A stretch of 64,000 nucleotides of DNA from Glandiceps talaboti (taxonomy: Eukaryota > Hemichordata > Enteropneusta > Spengelidae): the NCBI RefSeq assembly GCF_964340395.1, contig NC_135555.1:17064746-17128745 (forward strand), given 5' to 3'. Shown here piece by piece: positions 1 through 13,700 of this stretch. The stretch's first letter is position 1; each line of letters starts with the position of its first letter. The notes under the pieces are model-generated. The model did not search any database and was not told the origin of the DNA. It saw only the letters and a list, made by a program, of their open reading frames with translations. Position numbers and translations under genes: made by a program.

Positions 1-130
1 GCTTGATCTTGTTGCCAGGCATGTTTATTTTTTGAATGTATGTCAACTTGCCTATCCACCCCTGTCATTAGCTTTGAAATACACACAATTTGGCTGTTGC
101 TATGGGCGTGGTCTTGTTTGCTAGGCACAC
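1..130. other. Non-coding flank before the minisatellite
   Basis: No gene is seen. The stretch holds two similar words, a 'ttgttgccaggca' form near the start and a 'ttgtttgctaggca' form near 112-125. It may therefore be the edge of a dispersed repeat, but the element is cut by the window boundary and cannot be classified. Confidence 0.4.
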
Positions 131-1275
131 ATGCAAGTGCAATTGAACCCTGCTGACTACTGTACTGTTAGAGTAAGTGTATTCACTCCTGTTGACCACC
201 GAGTAGTCAGTGTGTGTGCAAATGAACCTTGCCGACACCTGAGTGGTCTTGGGGAGTGCAATTGAACATTGCTGACACCAGAGTGGTCCAAGTGAGTGCA
301 ATCGAAACTTGATGACCAAGTGAGTATAAATCAACCATGCTGACCTGTATGTGGTCTGAGTGAGTGTAAATGAACCCTGTTGACTGCAGAGTGGTCTAGG
401 TAAGTAAATGCAATTTAACACTACGGGCAGTGGAGTGGTTTGAGTTGAATGATCCCTGCTGAGTGAGTGCAATTGAAACTTACTAACTGATGAGTTTAGT
501 CTGGATAAGCGCAATTGAACAGAGCAGATCACTGAATGGTCTGAGTGAGTCCAATTCAACCTTGCTTGCCCCCTTCCTCATGCAATAAACTCTTCTTACA
601 ACTGAGCCCTGCTAACCACTGAATGGTCAAAGCTAGTGCAATTGAACCCTCCTGACCACTGAATTGTCTAAGCGAGTGCAATTGACATGAACCCCCTGAC
701 CACTGAATGGTCTAAGAGAGTGCAATTGAACCCCCTGACCACTGAATGGTCTAAGCGAGTGCAATTGAACCCCCCTGACCACTGAATGGTCTAAGCGAGT
801 GCAATTGAACCCTGCTGACCACTATATGGTCTAAGTGAATGCAACTGAACCCTGCTGACCACTGAATGGTCTAAGTGAATGCAATTGTACCCTCCTGACC
901 ACTAAATGGTCTAAACGAGTGCACTTGAATGATGCTGACCACTATATGGTCTAAGTGAGTGCAATTGAACCCCCCTGACCACTGAATGGTCTAAGTGAGT
1001 GCAATTGAACCCTGCTGACCACTATATGGTCTAAGTGAATGCAATTGAACCCTGCTGACCACTGAATGGTCTAAGTGAATGCAATTGAACCCCCTGACCA
1101 CTGAATGGTGTAAGTGAATGCAATTGAACCCCCCTGACCACTGAATGGTCTAAATGAGTGCAATCAAGCCTCCGCTTACCACTGGATGGTCTATGTGAGT
1201 GCAATGAATCCTGCTGACCACTGAATAGTCAAAGTGAGTGCAATTAAACCCTGCTGACCAGTGAGGTCCTGAGAG
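131..1275. repeat. 39-40 bp minisatellite array, about 27 copies
   Basis: The repeating unit is built from 'ctgaccactgaatggtctaa' followed by 'gtgagtgcaattgaaccc'. Copies at about 600-1170 are nearly identical. They differ mainly in the C-run length (3-6), gtgaat versus gtgagt versus gcgagt, and tatatgg versus gaatgg. Copies at about 131-560 are much more divergent and vary in length. This is the usual pattern of a minisatellite homogenised in its centre with a decaying edge. A 163-codon minus-strand reading frame at 68-559 is produced by the degenerate repeats and is not a gene. The array starts just beyond the predicted ZFHX poly(A) site. Confidence 0.93.
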
Positions 1276-1330
1276 TGCGACCACCACAGCATTGAAAAAG
1301 ACAATCATATCATGTTATCACATCATTGCT

Positions 1331-1336
1331 TTTATT
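1331..1336 (-). terminator. Candidate ZFHX poly(A) signal AATAAA
   Basis: TTTATT on the plus strand reads AATAAA on the minus strand, the canonical cleavage and polyadenylation hexamer. It is the clearest canonical hexamer I found between the ZFHX stop codon and the minisatellite, and it would imply a 3' UTR of about 3.4 kb. Cleavage would fall around 1300-1320. Position and use are inferred; variant hexamers further upstream could also be used. Confidence 0.4.
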
Positions 1337-4300
1337 ACACATAAACCATAAATATAAACTTCTTAGCCATAAAACTATAGCAGCCAATTAAATCTAAGTG
1401 TCAAAGATGAGATTAATTTTGTACCAATATAGCGCTTATCTAACAAGCATTACTCTCTTCTATTGAAGCCATAAAAATAAAGGGTATTTTTTGCTCATTG
1501 AATGAATTACACAATGCAAATAGGGAATGATCTGGAAAGCAGCAGTTTTTTTTTTTAATTCTTGATTTGCTTGAATACTTGGTACTCAAATTCATTTTTA
1601 ATTTCATTAGTGCTATAGCAATCAAGGTATATAGTTAGTAACTTTCTATACTTTTTCCTCTAAAAATATGATTAATTATATCTTCCACAAAAAAAAGGGT
1701 CAAATCTTTTGCTCTAATTTTTGTAATCTGTGATACGTGTAGCTGATTAGTTTTCCTTAGTTCCTAAGATTCGCAGCATTGTCAAGAGTTTGTATCATTT
1801 CAGTGTTTTTAACTTCTTAAGTTTCAGATGGGAGAAAGTGTCCGTAAAGATTCGATATATAAACTAGATGAAAAAATGCAATTTTTTTTAAACATCTAAA
1901 ATATGTTTACAAAATGAATCGTCTACCGTAATCGTTATATTCTCTGATTTGCTAAAATATGGCACTTTTTTTTTTTAAAAATGGGGTAGGACAATTGTGA
2001 ATCTATATAGGTTACATCCAAAATCTATATACGTCAGAGTTAATATAGTTAAAATACAGGCCTATCTTAAATGTTTTCTCTTTCACTCACCAGAATGTTA
2101 GTCTGACTAGCACAACTAATTTGGAGTAAAATTTTTGGAAATTGTGCTACTGACGACACTGCAATATCTAGAAGTTTCCATTCTCTCCTTTTTTTTCACA
2201 AAAAAATGAGAGAAAAAAGTGAGGCTAGTAAATTCTTGCAAAATGCCAACGGGTAAAGTAATTAATTACAATCACCATCCCCTCCGTCGTTAGTGATTGA
2301 AAGAGTTCCTCCCTACTAATTTTCTACATCTGAACACTTTTACAAAGGCCATCTTTTCTTCTCTCTGTCCCATTACCATGGTAATGGCAGCCTCCCTTGC
2401 AGGCAGGTAGAAAAATAATCTTTGTGGTGTATTTTTCGCATCTCTGCTTCAAGACAGTGTATTCTTCCCAGAATGATAAAAAGTTCATTTGTAGGCTGCG
2501 TTGCAGATCATTCCACCTATACATATCTTTGTTCTTTTTGCACCTTTTGCTTTTCTATATTAAAATACAGGACTTTGACTCTTACACTGAATATCATTTT
2601 TTTTTGTCTTCTTCACAAAATGAAACGTACATCACGAGAACAGACAAAAGTCACTTTAAAAGGCGAACAGAGAGATAGCTGCACAGCTTCATTTTAAAAC
2701 ACAAAAAAAAATAAGATACTAAATTTTATAGTATAACCACTGATTAGACACATTCCAAATTAAAGGTGTTTAACTTCAAGTTCACTAAATTACAAACACA
2801 TAAGGGAAAAAATTAACAATAACTTTCAATTGAAAACTTATACAAGTGAAGTCAGACTCTAATAATCGACAAAACATCACATAGTTTTTTGAAAAACACA
2901 GATTTCTTTCCAATCAACAATTTTTAAGTGCTGTTACCCACTATATTCACGATTCTAAATGTTTTTTAATTTAAAAACCATTTCAGTTACATCACTGAAT
3001 GTTAAGGATGTCATTACAGCATTGGATATGACAGACAAAAAATTATCATACAAAATTTGTTTTCTTATAACAAATGTTGCTTACAGCTACAAGCCATGCT
3101 TTTTGACAGATAAAAATGCAAAACAGTCGCACTATCCCTCCTGTTTTGCTGAAAAAGATTGTATCCAGTTTCACAGCCTCCTGTTTTCGTTTCAAAAGCT
3201 TCGACTCTCTATGTACATCAAAGATAAGCAACTACATTTATGCATCACAGTTTTTTTTTAAATCCATACCAAGAAAACAACATCTGATGTTAGTAAAAAG
3301 TATGCTGTGATGAAAAACAAAACAAAAAAACTAAAACAAAATTGCTGTCATATTTCTTGAAGATGCAAAATACCGGAAATAAACGATGTTCTTGTAAGCA
3401 AATACCTTTTTTGTACAGCTAAAATATTTTCTTTAAACAGCATAGTGTGTAATATTGAAAACAAAGAAAAAAGCATGATCAGACCTATGGTGATTCAACA
3501 AACATTACTGAGTTCACGATACATTTAAAATTCAACCAACAGACGAGAACGACTGCAAGTAATAGCCAATTAACGAACACTTCTCAAAAAGACTCGACTA
3601 CATGGCAACATTTATGATACACATGTGTTTTAAGACACCAATTTTAACACCTTCTTGCTTTTGCACGTTTTTGTTGTAAAATTATATATTTCTGCATTCA
3701 TGTTTTTTTTTACTTCTCACAATGAATACGCCTTCTGTAATACACAACTATCATTTCCATTTTGAAAATGTGTTAGATCACATTCATACAGAAAAAAACA
3801 GAAGCATTTTCTATATGTGTAAGTGAGCATTTATAATGCCACATATTCACCAAAATATAGATATTTCTAAGGCAACTAATCCGTGCCCATCTTTCTATTT
3901 TTTTCATGTGAAATGATCTATTTTAGACCCTGCATCTCCTTTTGTGCAGGATACAACTACGAGAAATTTATGTAACATTTGGAATGCATGCAGTTGTTCT
4001 TTTTTGTTGACTTTTTTGTTTAACTCTTTGGAAAATACAGCTACTAGATACTAAAGCTTCTGTAAAAGCTTTGAATAGAATGATACTTAGTACAGAAAAA
4101 ACAGCCAGAAAAAATGTACACTCAGCCTTGTGTGAATTATATTCATGTGTTTTTTTTTACCCATGATAATGGGTACTTGTGAAATGAGACATGATACAGT
4201 ACATCAAGACTGTGAAAAACGATCTCAATTAGCAACAAAACAAGAAACGTCATAGACCTACGGTTTTTAACAAAAAAAATAAACAACACGATGAACGTGT

Positions 4301-4626
4301 GTCAGTTACAGTCAACAATTAAGATTATAAACACTACAGGTCTAAAGTCACTACTACACGAGTTAAAATTTGTTATTAAAATTTACTTTCTTACACCACA
4401 GGTGCGGAGACAAATACTTTAAAAAACTTTCACTTGATTAGATCAGTGATTAGCATGATAATTGGACTTCGTATTTGTGTTTTTGCACGATTTGTATTAC
4501 ACATCTAGGACTATATACTACTATATATACTACAAATATACTTAGTTTACTACTACTTCATAAAAATAAACTTTCTTCACAATTCATATAGAATGCCTAT
4601 TTGATATGGTGGACACCACTTCCAGT

Positions 4627-4646
4627 TTCTCTCTCTCTCTCTCTCT
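4627..4646. repeat. (CT)n microsatellite in the ZFHX 3' UTR
   Basis: This is an uninterrupted CT dinucleotide run of about 10 units, roughly 115 bases past the ZFHX stop codon. It would appear as a GA run in the mRNA. Confidence 0.9.
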
Positions 4647-4761
4647 ACGCTGTACATGTTGGATGGTTGTGACAGTCAGAGAACCTTTTTAGTCTTAAAA
4701 TTGTCCGAATTCAATACGATGATTCCATCTTTTCTTTCAAATGCAGGGACAGGTACCCGGG

Positions 4762-7700
4762 TCATGATGACTTCTCTGTACTTGATGATGATGATGGTTT
4801 TCTTGCTGCCTCCCTGTCTGCAGGAATGGAATGATCTGAAGTGCTAGCCTCGTTTGGGTGTGTTGCAGAGCTTCTGCTAGAGTGTGAGGTACTTGAAGAG
4901 TGCTTGTCTTCACTTCTGCTACGTCTAGTTTCCTGAGTAGTGCTTGAGGTACTTGTAGATTTCAGCATTGCTTCTCTGCTCTCCTTTGATGCTGATGACC
5001 CATAGGGAAGCTTAGTGCTCTCTCCCACAGATGGACTGAAACCAGCTACTGCAGCATGGTGTGGACTCATATGCTGTGCTTGTAGCAGGTGTGCCTGCAG
5101 CCCCATTTGTATCGACGGATCATATGGAAAGAATGCAGCCGCTTGCTCTGGAGAATATAGTGGGTAGACAAATGGCGCCTGGGTGTAGTACGGTGACATC
5201 CCTCCAAAGAAGTAGGGCATATAGGCTGCTTCAGCACCAGACATACTTGGCAGATAGCTGGCCTGGGATGCTGCTGCTGCTGCTGCAGCCAGAGCTGCAG
5301 CATCTTCACTGCTGTTACCACTTGTACTGCTCTCTGCACTCTCTTTTTTGGGTGTAGTTTCATCTTTCTTGCTCGTTTCTGCTTCTGTTGGTGATGCAAC
5401 TTGGCCAAGGAATGCGGACATAGCAGCATGTGCCTGCATGGACTGTAGGCTACCCATGTGACCATGTCCGAGCAATGCTGCTTGGTGGTTTGGTAGGAAA
5501 CTTGCTGCCATAGCTCGTTGGGCTTCAATGGGGCTGGCATGTTGAAGTAACTGACCGACTGAAGATGTTGAATCAGTAGTATCCTTTTCTAGTTGACCAT
5601 TAACATGCTTCTTCACGTTGTGAATATGGGTCTCGGTGAAAACATGATCTCTTATTGACAGCTTAGCTGAATACTGTATGTCACACAGCTTACAGCAATC
5701 TTGACCTTCAAAACTGCTTCCTATCAGTCCAAAGTGTTTTGTGTACGTCTGTTTGGACTTCTTATCTTTAGCTCGAGCATTTTGAAACCACACTTGCACC
5801 ACTCGTTTAGGTAGACCAATTTCTGTTCCCAGCAACTCACATTCATGCATGGTAGGTGTACGATAATCAGCAAAGCAACACTTTAGAACTTTCAACTGCA
5901 CCTGACTCATCTGTGTACGGAAACGTTTTCCCAACTCTCTGGCTTGCCGGCGCTGCTCACTGTCTTCTCCTGTTCTTTCTGAAAGGCCGTTTGGGTCTTC
6001 TGAACTTTGGGTAATTGACATAGTTTCAGAATAATACAGACTGTCATTGTCACAATCGCCTTCATTTGAATCACCATCTCTTGTACTTTCACCTTCAACA
6101 TCCATTGCTCTGTCATCCATATTACTACAACCTGTATCGGCAGCTGATGAGGTCATTGACTCTAGATCATCCCGCATACCATCACCGTTGCTCCCGGTGT
6201 CCTTCTGTCCATCTTCAATATCCTGACTATCATCATCCTGTGAATCAGATATAACAATGCAATCTTCTGACCCTGTTCTGGTTGAGGACGGTTTGTCACC
6301 ACCCTTTGCAGTGGGACTAGATAAGCTAGAAACCTTTAAGTTATCACCATCCTCTGGTGTGGACCCTGTTTTCATAAAATCTTCATACAATCTTGGAGAC
6401 ATGGCAGTACTGGTTCCTTCTCCTAGCTCTCCATAGCTGAATGCATCACTCTGCTTCAGAAGACTATCAAGAGCGTTGCCATTGACAAGTTGATCCCAGT
6501 GACGAGCCTTTATGTGAGCTTCTAGAGCAGTTTTGGCTTTGAATATAGCACGGCAAAAAGGACATCTCTTATGAAGGTGGTTAGGCGCTGATAGCCGAAA
6601 CTGGCCCTTCCGTTCTCTTGCTCTGGTGTTCTGGAACCAAACTTGCACAACACGTTTCTTTAGACCAACCTGTCTAGCAATCATATCCAGCATACGTCTT
6701 GTTGGATTACTGTCTTCTTGGTACTTCTGATACAATATTTCAAGTTGTTGTGGTGAGATAGTTGTGCGAAGACGCTTGTCACGTGGTTGGTCTTGATCAG
6801 CAGTAGAGTGGGTCTCAGAGGCTGTATCATCTGTCTCCGAGAGTTTTCTTTTTCCAGATGACATCTCACTCTTTGTTGGTTGAAATGCCGAGAAATACTG
6901 TTCTGCTGTCAGACCATTCATGCTTGTGTCAAACGGCATGTACATCATGTTGAATGGATTGTGTTGAGGCATGTATGAACGGAAAGACTGCATGAAGTGA
7001 ACTTGTTGGTGTTCATTCCACTGGTCAAACTGGGGGAAAACAAGATCACACTTGTCACACTGGTAATGTACTTGTGGTGCTGATAATAACTCTGATTTAC
7101 TGGATTCACTTTTCTTCTCCTCACTCTTCACACTAACTGGTGGCTCAGGCTGCATGTTGGTGGGTGTGTTTGGAGATGTTGGAGTTGAAGAGCCGGCATA
7201 GCTAGTTGTAGAACAATCATCATCTTTGTAACAGTGCTGCTTCTGATGCTTGATAAGCTCAAAGAATCTTTGAAATACCAACAGACATTTGTTACATTGA
7301 TAGTTCAGGCCAGGAGTGCGACGATAACGAGCACCTCCACTTTCTGCATCAGTCTCAGGTGGTGGCTGATTCTCAAACATCTTCCTTGCTTTCTGCCGGG
7401 CATTTTGGAACCAAACTACTATTACTCGGGGACTCAAACCCAGTAACTTTGATAGATGTTCAAGATCATCATCTTTTGGATATGCATTATTTTCGAAGAA
7501 CTCCTGCAACATCTTGATCTGGTAGTCAGTGAAGCGAGTGCGGCCAGCACGCTTTGATGATGATGAATTTGAATAGGAACAGGCTGGCGATGTTGGAGGT
7601 AGAGGTGGAGATACAGAATGTGGTGGAATGAGGCTGGAAGGTGTACTGCTAATTGGTATTGCAGCTGCGCTGGACACAAATGCAGTTTCAGATATAGTTG

Positions 7701-10700
7701 AAGCAACAGTTGTGGTATTGGTTGTGGCTGTGGTTACAGGTGGTGTTTCAGATGACACTTGAATTGCACTGGTTTCTGGGGTTGCACTGGCAGGTTCTGC
7801 CATAGAGGTAGTAGGTGTAATGACAGGACCCATAACTTCACTTCGTACTGGTGATACTGAACTCTCTGATATCATTGTTTCTGTGTCAGCTTTCTTCTCA
7901 GTTGTAGTCACAGTTGCACTGGTCTGTGTATCTGAAGACATTGGAAGAGTAGTGGAAGGTGGGTTGTTGAAATTGTAAGGTGAATCTTTGTTGCGCTGGC
8001 GCTCCTTAAATAAGGTGTTTCTGAACCAGTGTTTGATGACTTTGTGAGGAAGACCAGACTTTTCAGACATCTCACAGATTTGGTCTTCACTGGGTGAGTT
8101 GTTGATATCAAAATGTGCTCGCAAGATTTTGAGTTGCTCATCAGTGATTCGGGTTCTGGCACGTTTTGGCGACTTCTGCATGTAAGCTGACGGATCAATG
8201 TATGAAATTGTCTGCATGGGCTGCAGAGGTATTGGTATAGCACTGGGAAGAATAATCTGTGCTGATGGTGATGGAATTGCTGGTGGTGGCATTGCACTTG
8301 CTGTGCAAGATGGTGCTGCTGGTGATGGGACAGCAGGAGGTGGCATTGCACTTGCTGATCCTGTTGCTACAGCTGAACTTGTAGATTGTAACATCTCCAT
8401 TTGTGAAGTTCCTGGTGCTTGTTCTGTTGCTGAACTTTGTCCAACTGTCGCTGTTGATTCTGTTGGGGTTGCTGGAGTGCTTGGGGAAGCTGCATTGGAT
8501 GCTATAACACCACTCCTCTCACCCTGTAGTTTGTCATATTCTTCTCTGTAAACTTCAGAAAACTGTTGTATCTTGTCAGTTGGGAAGAATGACTTATGGT
8601 CTTGTTCAGCATGAGCTTTAAAAACCCAAACACTTGAGAATTCCCTGTCGCACTTATCACACTTGAACTTATCCTTTGGATCAACGTTGGGAGGGAGACC
8701 CTGGGCATACTCATTAAACTGCTGTACCAGATCAAATCCATAGTTTTCCAAGAATGATCTCATCATCGGATAACTTGGACGAGGAGTGTAGGTCATGTAC
8801 GTTTTCTGCTGGGATGCAAACTGGGCAGCTGTTGCCGCATCATTCATACCACACTGGGTCTGATGTTGAGCTAATGCTTCTTGTGTCATAAAGAACGAGT
8901 TGCAACGGCCACAAGTGTACATACCACTGGACATTCCTGTAGACAGCAGTTGTTGTTGAAAGAAGGCTAGAGAGTTTGGATCCATCAACTGTTGTGTCAG
9001 AGCTGCACTTGCAATTGCATTAGCTGCAGCTGCACTTGCTGCATCACTTCCCTGTTGAGCCTGTAGATGTGCCAGCTGTTGAGTGGCCTCTGCAGCGGCT
9101 GCAGCCAATAACTGGTGTTGAAGAGTGACAGACTGTTTCTGCTCTTGACTAAGAGTAGAAGTGTAGGCATTGCTAGCATCAGGTTGTTGTCCAATATGCT
9201 GCAGACCTCCAAATGCTCCAGCAGATTCCAATTTTGCTGCTCTGGTTTGATGTAGAACTGATCTCATATGAATATCTAGTGTGGAACCCTGACTGTAGGC
9301 CACCTTACATATGTTGCACTTGAAAGGTTTCTTGTCATTACTTGGACTGGTGTCAGGAGGGCTTGATTCAGTCTCATTTTGGCTTCTCTTTAACTTGTGC
9401 AGATGAGAAACAGAGTTGTAGTGAACCAGCAAGATGTTCTTCTGGGTAAATGACTCTTTACAAGTCTCACACTTGTATGGTCTGTTTGGATCCAAATACT
9501 TATCCATAGTGTAAGCTGCTCTGCACCCTCTTCTATGCTGTAATGTCTTGTGATGGTTGCTCAGCTCACTTTGTTTTGTAAATCCTACTTTACAACGATG
9601 ACATTTGTACTTTCTTGTTGGATCATGGTAAGTTTCTTCTGATATATGCATGCTATCCTGAACAACTTCTCCCTCTTCCAGATTAGTTTCGCCGTCACCA
9701 TCCTGCTCACTTGACAAATCCATGGCTTGATTGCTGTCTTCCTGTAGCTCAGAGTACAGATCAGACGACATGCTATCTTGTGATTTTTCATCTAACACAT
9801 CTGGGGTTACAGCCTGCATACTGCTATCACCTCCAGTTGACTGGGAGAAGATTCCACTGGTTGTTGCTGATACAGGAATACCCATACTGTTGACAACAGC
9901 TACTGCAGCTTCCGGTGTTGATGTTGTTGGTATGCCGAGGAATCCACTTGTGTTGTTGGTCATGCCAAAGTACTGGGCCATGTCAGCATTAGTTTCCATA
10001 TGGCTGGTCTCCATATGTTTTCTGAGGGCTGCAATTGACCGGAAACTTCTATCACAGGTGCCACACTTTGTTGCAGCACGTATCATGTGATACTGTGAAT
10101 GAATCTGTAGCTTCTCCATAGTCTTGAAAGCCAAGCTGCACTGGTTACACCTGTACTTGTACACATGACGATCCGAGACTGGTAACTGTGGTCTCTTGGC
10201 ATGTATTTCTTTGAAGTGCATCTGTAGAGCTGCTGATGTCTTGAAGTACTGGTTACAGCCTTTCTTCCAGCAGAGGAAACCTGGTCCTCCTGGAGTTTCT
10301 TGTTCTTTCAATGGACATACTTCATTCTGATGTTTGTACAGGCCATCCAAGTTCTGGAATACTTGATGACATTTCTGGCATCGGTACTGGTCACCTGATT
10401 CAACATCACTACCTTGGTTTGCATCATTTGGTTCTTCAACTTTGCTGGCAAACATATTTGAACTTGGACTCTGGCTGGTCTGATTGGTGGGACTATCCAG
10501 GCCTTGAAGGTGTGAAATGCCTGGAGACATTAAACTGGTGGGTGAAGCACTAGGTGGGTTAGATGATCCTCCCATCCATTCATTCCTCTCTACAGTTGAC
10601 ATCAATCGTTGTATGCAATCCCGGGACACACTGTGAACTTGCACCAAATGGATTTCTAAATTGATCTTGTTAGTACACATATCTTGACACAGTGGGCATC

Positions 10701-13700
10701 TTAGTACTGCCTGTGGTTTCACACTATGTTGTGACAACACGTGGGCTCGGATTCGATCTTGATCGATGCTGCTGTATTTGCAGTATGGACAGGTGTATAT
10801 CTGTGTTGTAGTTGTACGCATTAATGAAGAACTACCTGAAGCCTCTGAAGAAGAGATTGTTGACTTCTTAGAAGAAGAGTGCTCTGCATGGAGACTTTGT
10901 TGTGCAATTCTCTCAGTTTTCACTTCTTCAGCACCACTTTCAGAGAATGATCTATCTTTCTTTGAAAGATCCAACACTCCTTCATTAATAGGAGAGTCTG
11001 CTTCATCCATATTCACATCAGCCTTTCTTCTCAGATACTCTTCTTCCATCCTGAGATGTTTCATTGAACGGACATGTTGGATGAGGCTAAGCTTGGCTTT
11101 TGATGAGTAGTTGCACATATTACAGTGATAGTACTTGGTTTCAGAATTGATTGTGATTTTGATGTCTTGAAGATGGCGGAATAGCTTTAAACTGGTCTCA
11201 TGACGGTAGTTGGCCACATGAGCTTTCAACTTCTCCACACTGTAAGTATAGTAGTCGCAAGCATTGCACTTCACTTGTGTAGGATTGCTGACATTCATGT
11301 ATTTCAGCCGCCATTCGTTCTGAGGACCACCTTCTTTGATGTGATTGACTAGTTGAAGTTTCTGGATGTGTTTATCTGTCTTGCAGTGAAGTTGAAAATT
11401 TGCCTTCAGTTGAGTACTGTAACTGCAGAGATTGCAACGTATTACATCAGCAATTTGAATCTTCCAAGAGCTGTCAGTAGGTACACTTCTATCTTGATGT
11501 ATATGATCATACAATGTATCCAAGTCATCAGAGATAAATCTGTTGCACACGGAACATTGAAACATTCGCAGTGGTTCATTCTTTGTAGGATCTTCATTGA
11601 CTGGTGGTTGATCATCTCCCATTGTCTCCATCTCCATCATTTCTGGTGTTAACTGGCCGGCAATGGCAGCAGCATACATGGCTTGATCATACGGGTACTC
11701 TACCATCATAGCGTGTGGGTCTAAATGAGACTCGGTAGCAATTGAAATGGGCACCATGTTTTGTGTCATCAAACGGTACATGCTGTCATCATGTTGATAG
11801 TTCCCAAGATTCATCTGCAAATCGTGCTGCATCTGTGTCATGTTGTGTTGAACTGCTAACATGTTATGCATATGTTTTTCACTTGTCATGTGAATCCGTA
11901 GATTCCTTGCAACATTGGTTTCATACTCGCACACATCACATCTCCAGGTAGGCTTTGGTTTTTGTTTGTTGGATGTTGGATCATTCATTTTGGATTGTGT
12001 TAAAATGTGCTCACTACTTGCGGTACTACTAACTGTAGTAGCAGCAACAGCAGCCCCTCCACTCTGTAGCTCTTGGAAGTTGTTAAGATGTTTATCTGAT
12101 TGCATGTGGATGCTCAGGTTACCCTTAGTAGTGGTTGAATAGTTGCAGATTTCACAACGGAAAGGCTTGTATCCACATGTATAGGTTTCGCCTCTAGCTA
12201 GTCTTGGGTGGGGTTGATTGGTTTGACAGTAGCCACACTTTGTTTCACTCTCAGGGTGTTTTTCTTTCATGTGAGCTTCAAGGGTCTGTTGATACTTGTA
12301 GTGCCAGTTACACTTGGGACACTTCAACGTTTTGCACGAGTTACGTGAATGCATCATTGTCATATGACCACCAAGGGACCTTGATGAGCCCAGAACCATA
12401 TCACACTTTGGACATTCAACACTGCTTGAGATTTTACCATCGGCATTGGTGTAGTTGCTGAATACATGATGTGCTTCTTCAGGATGATCATGCTTGCATG
12501 TGCTTGGTCCTCTGTAGTTCAAGTCTTTTTCTTCTTTGGCAGTACTGTCTTCATTAACATAAGTACTGTTGTTACCATCCTCTTCTTCCTTGTGGGATGG
12601 TTCTGGCTGGTTGGATACATCAGCATTTGCTCTGGCTGGCGAGTTGGCGTTGGACACCTCAGGTGCCTGATTTGTAGCACAGCCGTTCTGCTGCTTACCA
12701 GTGTTTAACACTGATGAATTTGGAAAATGTAATGGTGGACTTTCAGCCTTACTTTCTTTACGGGAACTTTGAGTTCCTTTGCTATTATTATCTATGGCAG
12801 CACTATCCAAACTTTCTTCGTCTTCATTAGATGTAGCTGGATTAATCTTGCTTCCTTCAACTGATATGTTTTTGGGGAGATTACGTTGTTTGCTAGTGGC
12901 AGCTTCTACATTATCCTCATGAACATCTGAGGAGGAGTTGTGACCCTGTTCCTTGGTTTTCCCTTCAACAGGAGGACTAGGCCCTCTAAGTTGAGCGGTA
13001 CTTGTTGTAACAAGCGAATTATTAGTACTGACAGCAACAGAAACTGGGTAGATATAACTAACACTTGGTTGAGTGGTACCCAACATTTGTTGATAATATG
13101 CTTGCCCATTTGTGTTATAGTTACTACCACTGGTAGTTTGAGTTTTTATGGGCTGTGGTTCTAGGAAGGATAGCAGTGGTTCTTTTTCTTTTCCAAGTCC
13201 TTGTATGATAGCTGATTGGTTCTTCCTAGACATTATGCTTTTCTCTTTTTCATTCAGGACAAGCTTGTGCTCATTAACTGCATGCCCAACAAAAGATTTG
13301 GCAAAGCCAAATGACAGTTTACAAAGGAAACACATAAGTATTGGTTTAGAGTTCTCAAAGATGAATTCCTTGTTGGACTGTTCATTTTCACCTTCGTCAC
13401 CATCTCCGATCTTTTTGTTATTCTGGGTGCGTACATCATACACACGATAGCTCTGCATGACAGGTGCTGAAGTAATTCCTGGTAAAGTCATGCCGTATTC
13501 ATGGGCCATGTTCATGTTCATGAAAGCTGTAGTACAAGGTATATGAAGAGAATTAACAATCGGTGGCTGTACTGTTAGCTGATTAGACTTGGAGTTAAAT
13601 GGACGACTTGCCCCTTCAAAAACTTCTGGTAGATTGGGTAACAGCTCATCATCAGAATCGCCAACATTGTCAATGAGATAAGCTGACCCATCTGGCTGGT

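Larger units (their letters stand above)
1310..4761 (-). other. Putative 3' UTR of ZFHX
   Basis: This AT-rich, repeat-poor stretch follows the ZFHX stop codon in the direction of transcription and contains no convincing gene. Short overlapping frames at 2324-2697 and 2959-3310 lack recognisable domains and have the composition expected by chance. Vertebrate ZFHX genes are known for long 3' UTRs, which fits. The extent is inferred from the AATAAA at 1331-1336 and has no transcript support. Confidence 0.45.

Noticed and set aside
68-559. 163-codon minus-strand reading frame
   Set aside because: It is a translation of degenerate minisatellite copies, with no domain and repeated His-Ser-Leu words.
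131-1275. CRISPR-like regularly spaced repeat array
   Set aside because: The repeats are directly tandem with no unique spacers, and the context is animal nuclear DNA; this is a minisatellite.
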